Of a stretch of 64,000 bases of DNA, positions 59,101 through 64,000 are shown piece by piece (the stretch's first letter is position 1; each line of letters opens with the position of its first letter). The stretch comes from Paulinella micropora (lineage: Eukaryota; Cercozoa; Imbricatea; Euglyphida; Paulinellidae), in NCBI GenBank assembly GCA_019918135.1, contig WBZZ01000009.1:62001-126000 (forward strand), written 5' to 3'. A program made the position numbers and the translations under genes. The notes under the pieces were generated by a model. It saw nothing but the letters and a program-made list of their open reading frames with translations, was not told where the DNA came from and ran no database searches.

Positions 59101-61094
59101 GCGGTTGGCAGCTTGAGTGCAGAAGTACCAGACGCTGGAGCGGAAAGGGTGCTGGTGCCTCCGGCCCCGCTGAGTGACAGTGAGCTGGCAGCCCCTGTCG
59201 CGAGCTGGCCGCTGGAATCAAGTGTCAGTAGCAAAGTGCTACCAGGCAAAGAGACTGGCACCTTGAGCGCAGATGCACTTAGCTGCCCCGCAGAGGTCAG
59301 CGACGTCAGCGAGGTGCTGGCAGGCAGCGAAAGTGGAAGTGTAAATTTAGAGGCGGTGAGTTCGCCTGTCGTGTTGTTCCACTGTGTCGCCTTCTCACTG
59401 GTAGTAGAATCGACGCCCGACCTCAGCGGCTTGATATAAGCAGCATCGGTGCTAGCGGACACTAATTCAGCGCCCGTGGCGTTCAGTACAATCGAGCGGG
59501 ATGTCGCTGCTTTTGCTCTGTAGCCTATTGCGACCGATTCCTGGGCGGCAGCATCCGTGATAGCCGTACTGCCGATCCCAACCGACCGTACGCCGAGCGT
59601 ACTAGCATAGGCACCGACAGAGACTGATGAATTGCCTTGTGTGCTCTGCGTGGAGTAGGCACCGATCGCGACGGCGAGATCTGACTGGCCAGAGTATCCC
59701 GCCCGGTAGCCAGCAGCAACTCCAAACTGGCCCTGTCCACTCGCGCCTGCTTGAGTGCCTATTGCGACGGCGAATGGTTGCTGTCCGTCGCCCGCGGAAG
59801 TCCCGATTGCTACACTGTCTCCCCCTTTGAAGCCAATGGCACCGGTAGCGAACTGGCCCGCGCTGTCGAGCGTGACGAACTGCTTGGTGCCTGCGCTGGG
59901 CAGGGCCACAGGCAGCTTGAGCGCGACGGAGCCAGTGGCAGGCGCGGAAAGCGTACTGTTGCCGCCAGCCCCTGTCAGAGTGAGCGTCGACGAGCTTACT
60001 TGGCTGCTTAGGCCTAGCACGCCGTCTGGATCGACCGTCACCAGCTGCGCGGTCGAGGCGGGCAGAGGGTCCGGCAGCCTCGCGAGAGTGTCCGGGATCG
60101 TCGTAACAGTAAAGTCGGTGTCCATGAGCACGATCGCGCCATTACCGCTAGGAGCTAAAGATGGCTGCTTGAGCGTCCTGTCCTTGACTGCAAAGATCGA
60201 GCCGTCTGGATCCATGGTCACGACACAATCGTTTTGGGTAGGCATGATCGACTGGAACTTCACTGCTCCCGCCACCTGGTGGTCGACGTACGCCTTGGGC
60301 GCTAGCTGCGAGGCCTTGGTCGGACAACTGGTGTTCTCGATGCAGCCGGCATTGTACAGCTGGTAGTCGAAGGCCAGGCTCTGCATGTACCAAACCCCCG
60401 CCCCGTTGTTTTTAGTACAGATTACGCGCAAGTACCTGGCGTACTCGGCTGCTGCCGCCGGCATGAACGTGCGCAGGCTGTCGCCTACAAAGGTCTGGGC
60501 CGTCTGGCTGTCCCAAGTGAACCACCGGCTGCCGTCCGCGCTATAAACGACTACCCAGTCTCTGGGCGCAGTGATGGCGCCCGCGGACGTGACGTGGTAA
60601 GCAGTTAGTCTAGCGTGCTGGCCCAGATCGAGCTGGAGCCACGCGCCTACCACCGTGAGATTATCGACCACCGTCTCGATCATGCCAGTGTAGTTGTTGC
60701 CGCTGTAGCTGTCGGGAGCGGTTGTGCCCCACAAGGTCGAGAAGTCGCTGTCAAAGGCTAGGAAGGCCTGGGTGGAATTGCTAGAGGCTGAGGCCACAAA
60801 GCCCGCGGAGTTGTTAGAAGTCATTCCGGCCGGCTGGTTAACTTTGGCTTCGGTGTCCAGCGTCAAGGTAATCAGGTCGGCTAAATCGACCAAGTGCGGG
60901 TTCCCGGACGTAGTCAGTCTGTGAGCAGTGTTGAGGGCTACCGCCTCGTTCGCGGCCACGCCGCCTGTTGCCCATCTCACGCCCCCGTCACCGTCCGAGA
61001 CAAGGACGTCGCCGCTCTGTCCGTCAACCGGCAGCACGAAGTCGTCGGTCACACCGTCGAGCCGGCGGCGCTTGTACGACCTAGCCACTTCCAT
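56154..61094 (-). CDS. Giant fibre protein: discoidin modules, YadA-like head repeats, C1q/TNF-like tip
   Basis: 1646 residues in one open frame. The start has the phage/NCLDV fibre phrase LPVDGQSGDVLVSDGDGGVR. F5/8 type C (discoidin)-like modules lie at about residues 90-245, 705-865, 935-1120 and 1255-1420, each with WLQLDFG- or WLQLDLG-type strands in the first two. At about 420-540 is a repeat SVAIGTSAG...AVAIGTQAG...SVSVGAYAS, like the YadA head of trimeric autotransporters. The linkers repeat LPSSTSLVSL-SxGQL-xxSALKLP. The last 170 residues are beta-rich like C1q/TNF tips. Discoidin folds bind sugars or lipids, so it is probably a host-attachment fibre. Confidence 0.72.
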   Translation of the reverse strand: MEVARSYKRRRLDGVTDDFVLPVDGQSGDVLVSDGDGGVRWATGGVAANEAVALNTAHRLTTSGNPHLVDLADLITLTLDTEAKVNQPAGMTSNNSAGFVASASSNSTQAFLAFDSDFSTLWGTTAPDSYSGNNYTGMIETVVDNLTVVGAWLQLDLGQHARLTAYHVTSAGAITAPRDWVVVYSADGSRWFTWDSQTAQTFVGDSLRTFMPAAAAEYARYLRVICTKNNGAGVWYMQSLAFDYQLYNAGCIENTSCPTKASQLAPKAYVDHQVAGAVKFQSIMPTQNDCVVTMDPDGSIFAVKDRTLKQPSLAPSGNGAIVLMDTDFTVTTIPDTLARLPDPLPASTAQLVTVDPDGVLGLSSQVSSSTLTLTGAGGNSTLSAPATGSVALKLPVALPSAGTKQFVTLDSAGQFATGAIGFKGGDSVAIGTSAGDGQQPFAVAIGTQAGASGQGQFGVAAGYRAGYSGQSDLAVAIGAYSTQSTQGNSSVSVGAYASTLGVRSVGIGSTAITDAAAQESVAIGYRAKAATSRSIVLNATGAELVSASTDAAYIKPLRSGVDSTTSEKATQWNNTTGELTASKFTLPLSLPASTSLTSLTSAGQLSASALKVPVSLPGSTLLLTLDSSGQLATGAASSLSLSGAGGTSTLSAPASGTSALKLPTALPSSTSLVSLGSDGALLYGDQAISHGLSLVATSYVKKPDSMTSNSWNGLVASASTSGNGNAYDGFKTGSNFSWQSNTSTYNATSGAYTSSSCKTFSGVAYPGEWLQLDFGTGVVLQQYYLQAQSSGLDKSPKTWQVGTSLDGTTWTLWHTSSYTFVDGTSITLAPTDNARAARYVAIVVASIKAGGSSSWCGINHFGFDYTSCPAIKNIAAPLASTDAANKAYADLLSASALKLPVSLPSAGQTALVTLDSSGNSGTGAATSLTPYSFPVWSNASSNSATWSVTAYAYETGYGDTWQPWRMFDNITTGDTGFLGKIFYNSSGVYAASLVTGLGYTVQSTNGVQGDWFQLRLVDGTSMRLKDFDWYPRLAEVNQWSTWPRRIAVFGSNEASATPSSWTELYRSGSDMPTWIASELYRTFTLTSQGYYKVYRFVIESLYVPVGGNGYIRIAEIKPRFWTGKHAFAIDADGYIVFGSTPESHAHTSPLTIGASTIASTGAVALSLLSALPSNTSFVSLSSGGQLAASSVRVPASLPGSTSLVTLDSAGQLAASSLLPASTPAQTAVLSLTSAGQMVTQSTSTTVVTSGSVALPTWTSMSAYTPTTDPNWVLSHSSAVVGQESYRVFDGVAANGWTSLGNYNSDGSINTTNNAVTNLGGSNVYGEHFTLQHQRRRYRITSFALTNTSSLSSSTKSFTLAGSDNGSTWTLVWSGNFSFTTTLQILNSSAPASTAFYYYHRFIVTSTNSSTQAAVGTFAPVIESEGMSATATGLTGVDSIMCGKNTLKLPTALPSAGTDRVLQINDLGEFELGTWDCGHWLCETVLTFADANGRIMTYDNTVRIAPSFGNITRLTSNSGNASTSYTTFQNTSGMTRKWLVAACVKFKNTATSSPMNAEAWVEKSASRPASNTAIASVRWLHSTTYSNGSAFNGQYATVNLAGIVEVAANEYIWIEVYGGTATAVNYIANIGSAVYERGFVSITEIPG

Positions 61095-61149
61095 TTTGCC
61101 CCCCTTTGCTGCTTTAAGAGAACAAGAGAATAAGTTTTTTTAAATTATT

Positions 61150-61368
61150 TTACAGAATCTCGTCCAGGAAATTGTCGACGAAGCGGATCCGCTCCGCCCA
61201 AGTGTCTCCGCCGGGGACGTCTCGCGCGGGGTTGATGCAGGCGCCGTCGCCATAGGGTCTGCAGACGAGCGAGGCCAGGTCTCGGGGGTCGCCTCTTTTC
61301 CCGGTCCCTGACCAATACAGCTGCCCTTCGAAAAAGCAGGCGCCACAGGTAGGACAAACAGCTAGCAT
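61150..61368 (-). CDS. Small zinc-ribbon-like viral protein (72 residues)
   Basis: Starts MLAVCPTCGACFFEGQLYWS, with CxxCGxC, and continues GDPRDLASLVCRPYGDGACI and NPARDVPGGDTWAERIRFVD. The cysteines could bind one zinc. The D-P-R-D-L-A-x-L-V-C phrase looks conserved rather than random and recalls small proteins of giant viruses, but I cannot name it. The AT-rich stretch TATTAAAGCG precedes its start on the minus strand. It is the last gene before the repeats. Confidence 0.5.
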   Translation of the reverse strand: MLAVCPTCGACFFEGQLYWSGTGKRGDPRDLASLVCRPYGDGACINPARDVPGGDTWAERIRFVDNFLDEIL

Positions 61369-61464
61369 TGTCGACCACACTTGCACCACGCTTTAATAAT
61401 AAAGCCAAGAAGAAAAAAATAGGCAGCATGGGAGACACCCCCCCCCCCCTGAGACCAGCCGTCG

Positions 61465-61530
61465 CCAATAGGGGGCGGTGCACCACCCGCCACACCGCTG
61501 CGTTTTTTTTGTCTTTTGTTGGCTACAGCC
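61465..61530. repeat. GGGGCGGTGCACCACCCGCC repeat, copy 1
   Basis: The block GTCGCCAATAGGGGGCGGTG CACCACCCGCCACACCGCTG occurs here and again at about 61780-61822, followed in both by CGTTTT and a CTACAGCCCCTCCCTGC word. The inner GGCGGTGCACCACCCGCC is palindromic in part. Confidence 0.7.
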
Positions 61531-61540
61531 CCTCCCTGCT

Positions 61541-62794
61541 GGACCAGTCGTCAGAAATTTGATCTCAAGGTGCAGAATTTTCAACGACTGGTCCAAACTT
61601 TGTTTTTTCAGGCTACGGGTGGCCTTTTGTTGGCTACAGCCCCTCCCTGCTGGACCAGTCGTCAGAAATTTGATCTCAAGGTGCAGAATTTTCAACGACT
61701 GGTCCAGACCATACCCCCTTTCCAGGCTACGGGGTGGCACCCTCCGCCACTTACCGGGAATTCGACCCCAAAAACCAGTTGTCGCCAATAGGGGGCGGTG
61801 CACCACCCGCCACACCGCTGCGTTTTGCTTTTGGGGCTACAGCCCCTCCCTGCCCAACCCAAAAAGGCTGGACCAGTCGTCAGAAATTTGATCTCAAGGT
61901 GCAGAATTTTCAACGACTGGTCCCGACCACCACCCCCCTTTTCCCAGGCTACGGGTGGCACCCGCCGCCACTTGCCGGGAAATTCGGCCCCTTTCCCCGC
62001 CATCCCCCCATCCCCCCGATTTCGCGACGTCCGCTGTCCCCGTCATTTTTTTCCCCTTTCAGGACCAGTCGTCGCAGACCAGACCCTTATAGTAAGCCGA
62101 ATCCTGACGACTGGTCCCCAACCAGCTTTTTTTCAGGGCGGGAGGTGGCACACACACCGGTGCCCACTATGTAACGGCTAAGTGGCACACACCCGCCGTT
62201 ATTTCCGTAGTTTTTTACCTTCCGGACCAGTCGTCACCGATCAGACCCTTATAGAGGCGAAGTCCCCACGACTGGTCCCAACAGTCTTTTTTCAGGAAAG
62301 GAGGTGGCACCCGAGTCCACTACGTAACGGCTAAGTGGCACACCCACCGCTATTTCCATGGCTTTTTACCTTCCGGACCAGTCGTCACAGATCAGACCCT
62401 TATAGAGGCTAATCTCTCACGACTGGTCCCAACCATCTTTTTCAGGAAGGAGGTGGCACCCGGGTCCACTATGTAACGGCTAAATGGCGAACCGCCATTT
62501 AGCCGTTCAGTAGGGGGATCCTGTGTCCCACTCGTCCCCTCTTTTTTTACCTTCCGGACCAGTAGTCACCGAACAGACCCTTATAGAGGCTAAGTTCCTA
62601 CGACTGGTACCAACCATCTTTTTCAGGAAGGAGGTGGCACACCGGTGTCCACTATGTAACTGCTAAGTGGCGAACCGCCATTTAGCCCTTCAGTAGGGGG
62701 CTCCAGTGTCCCACCCGTCCCCTTTCTTCTTTACCTTCCGGACCAGTCGTCACCGATCAGACCCTTATAGAGGCTAAGTTCCTACGACTGGTCC
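61541..62794. repeat. Eight palindromic units with GGACCAGTCGT arms near the virus end
   Basis: Units of 54-56 bases begin with GGACCAGTCGT and end with ACGACTGGTCC, starting at 61541, 61652, 61870, 62062, 62224, 62375, 62556 and 62740; the one at 62556 is imperfect. Units 1-3 share one internal sequence (GAAATTTGATCTCAAGG); units 4-8 share another (CAGACCCTTATAGAGGCTAA). They are 110-220 bases apart, with GGAGGTGGCAC- and CTACAGCCCCTCCCTG-type repeats between them. Such clusters occur at virus ends and at replication origins. Given the recombinase, they may be telomere-resolution or replication sites. Confidence 0.85.
61780..61850. repeat. GGGGCGGTGCACCACCCGCC repeat, copy 2
   Basis: Same block as at 61465, in the same direction, about 318 bases further on. 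Confidence 0.7.
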
Positions 62795-62811
62795 CAACCA
62801 TCTTTTTCAGG

Positions 62812-63050
62812 CGAGGGGTGGCGATGGCGAGTGATAGCAAGGATAGGGGGGGGTAGCCAGTGTTGGGGTAGCCAGGGTACGGGGAAGGGGGGGGGTAGCC
62901 AGCGTTGGGGTAGCCAGGGTAGGGGGGGTGGGTAACAAGCGTCGGGGTAGCCAGGGTAGGGGGGGGGGGGGTAACCAGCGTCGGGGTAGCCAGGGTAGGG
63001 GGTGGTAACCAACGTCAGGGTAGCAAGGGTAGGGGGGGGGGTCGCTACGA
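62812..63050. repeat. G-rich minisatellite
   Basis: About nine imperfect units with the core GGGGTAGCCAGGGTAGGGGG, with runs of up to ten G on the plus strand. It could form G-quadruplexes. Frames across it are low-complexity and not genes. Confidence 0.85.
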
Positions 63051-63110
63051 AATTTTCAGTAAAAATCTGTTGCACGGTGTGACAATGTATATTTCTTTAG
63101 TTACTAGGGC

Positions 63111-63245
63111 TGCTAGCTGCTGGCGATGTGGCGTCTCATGCCTCTGTCGCATGCTGCTTGCAGCGTCAGACTTCCGCATCTGCTAGCTGCTGGCGATGTG
63201 GCGTCTCATGCCTCTGTCGCCTGCTGCTGGCTGCTGCGTCAGCGT
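63111..63245. repeat. Two-copy direct repeat
   Basis: CTGCTAGCTGCTGGCGATGT, followed by GGCGTCTCATGCCTCTGTCG, occurs at about 63111-63155 and again at about 63180-63222; a related GCTGCGTCAG word follows the second and GCAGCGTCAG the first. Confidence 0.8.
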
Positions 63246-64000
63246 ACAAGCCAGCCGCACGCTAAGTCGGCAGCCGGCTTGATAAAAAAAATTTGTGGTC
63301 TGTATTAATCTCAAAAATAAGGAGACCCGCACTTGTGGGACGGTTCCGGTGCCACCGCCCACCACAAAATTTTTCATTGCAGATTCTGATAGCGCGTGGC
63401 CTGAACAGTCGAATGCCACTTTTCCCGACTTGAAAGGACCACGATCGAATGCAGGGGAAAGCCACAAAGTTTGGCTGCCAAAAAACCCAGAATCCTGCCA
63501 CCTGAAAAATCAGTTGTTTCCTGCCACCCGACGCCACCCGACGTGATATGGTCAAAACATGCAACATTCATGAACATTTCGGCATTGCCAAAATCGCCAC
63601 CACTATTGCCTTTTTGCACAAGTGGCACCGGTGACCGCAAAATGCATATAACACCGCTGGTGGCACCACTGACTGTAATTACCCTAGTTGTGGATGTGGA
63701 TAACCAAATGCCATTTTCCCTGTACGGATCGGGACAAAAAGGCAATAGATTATCCCACTAGGGCAAAAATGGCATTTTGTTTTATCAGGCCTAACGACAA
63801 TTGATTTAAACTTATTTATATATATATATAAAGTGTCAGGCGAGGAGGTTGGTCCATTTGTCGAAGTTTCCGCGTTTGTCTGACTATGCTTTTTTGTTTC
63901 GGCGTTGCTGTTGTTGTCTTCGTTGGCTGAGCTAGCATCCAGTCGTCGTGCAGAAGTACTCTGGGAGTTATCAAGTTAGTTTGATTTCTCACCTCGAGTC
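63246..64000. other. Right-flank DNA without a recognised gene
   Basis: Two overlapping opposite frames of about 100-120 residues (63262-63745 minus and 63295-63761 plus) have no recognisable motif. A TA run lies at 63814-63830. I cannot tell whether this is host DNA or further viral end sequence. Confidence 0.4.

Larger units (their letters stand above)
31470..62800. mobile_element. Capsid-bearing DNA virus copy with protelomerase-like gene (Polinton-like/NCLDV-like)
   Basis: About 30 kb of GC-rich, gene-dense DNA with genes on both strands and spacers of only 10-150 bases, plus 1.4 kb of palindromic repeats on the right. Virus hallmark genes are present: double-jelly-roll capsid, penton-like protein, packaging ATPase, VLTF2-like factor, PCNA-like clamp, both ribonucleotide reductase subunits, RuvC-like resolvase, fibre. 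Capsid type and penton suggest a Polinton-like virus or a relative; VLTF2, RNR and PCNA are more typical of nucleocytoviruses. Most frames are open with about five apparent breaks, so the copy looks young. The left border lies next to a gypsy LTR; no polymerase or helicase is seen. Confidence 0.85.

Noticed and set aside
31470-61400. DNA polymerase B, primase or helicase of the virus
   Set aside because: Searched by eye for YGDTDS-type, SF3 and D5 motifs in both strands and found none.
61393-62181. Frames of 100-146 residues across the palindromic repeats
   Set aside because: They repeat the same phrases with the repeat units (KILHLEIKFLTTGP-type) and have no independent coding signal.
61541-62794. 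CRISPR-like array
   Set aside because: Units are palindromic but unequally spaced, the sequences between them are themselves repeated, no cas genes are near, and the context is eukaryotic.
1-64000. tRNA and rRNA genes
   Set aside because: No cloverleaf with A and B boxes and no rRNA-like segment was recognised by eye; a tRNAscan-SE run would be decisive.

Overview
The window looks like nuclear DNA of a unicellular eukaryote, perhaps an alga or stramenopile-like protist; the exact lineage cannot be told. The reasons are many short GT-AG introns, copia and gypsy LTR retrotransposons, a Harbinger-like transposase, long microsatellites, and a large integrated (or assembled next to host DNA) eukaryotic DNA virus. 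Base composition changes sharply between blocks: the left 3 kb and the block at 15.5-18.6 kb are AT-rich, and the virus at 31.5-61.4 kb is GC-rich.

Layout. At 1-420 is the end of a Harbinger-type transposase gene. AT-rich DNA with a decayed coding-like stretch follows, then a compound microsatellite at 2.39-3.24 kb. From about 5.1 to 14.7 kb lie two divergent multi-exon genes: a minus-strand gene with ParB-like and DNA methyltransferase-like parts, and a plus-strand gene with a DDE-transposase-like (DUF7869-like) domain. This interval, from 3.5 to 14.9 kb, carries at least 13 copies of a short repeat (core CAGAATCCTTCAGATAA). Several copies sit at intron ends and one forms a 44-bp inverted repeat, so they look like introners or TIR elements. 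At 15.5-19.0 kb is an AT-rich fragment of a Polinton-like virus (integrase, charged protein, fibre). At 19.0-24.0 and 24.4-29.1 kb are two incomplete minus-strand copia elements, one with a MYND zinc finger. At 29.4-31.5 kb is the 3' part of a gypsy element.

The main find is the capsid-bearing DNA element at about 31.5-61.4 kb, with palindromic repeats out to 62.8 kb. It has both ribonucleotide reductase subunits, a PCNA-like clamp, an ssDNA-binding-like protein, a VLTF2-like late transcription factor, an HMG-box-like protein, a RuvC-like resolvase, a packaging ATPase, a double-jelly-roll major capsid protein, a penton-like minor capsid protein, a phage-like head or fibre protein, a 1646-residue fibre, and a tyrosine recombinase whose catalytic core looks like a protelomerase (hairpin telomere resolvase). 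Next to the fibre end lie eight roughly 55-bp inverted-repeat units sharing the same 11-base arms. Together these suggest a virus that keeps a linear genome with hairpin ends. Capsid genes share a TTAAAAAAA-N-TCTT motif 39-59 bases before their ATG. Most frames are open, with about five apparent breaks, so the copy looks young. No DNA polymerase, primase or helicase is visible; it may lie outside the window, be lost at the gypsy junction, or be absent.

The last 1.2 kb holds a G-rich minisatellite, a direct repeat and unassigned DNA.
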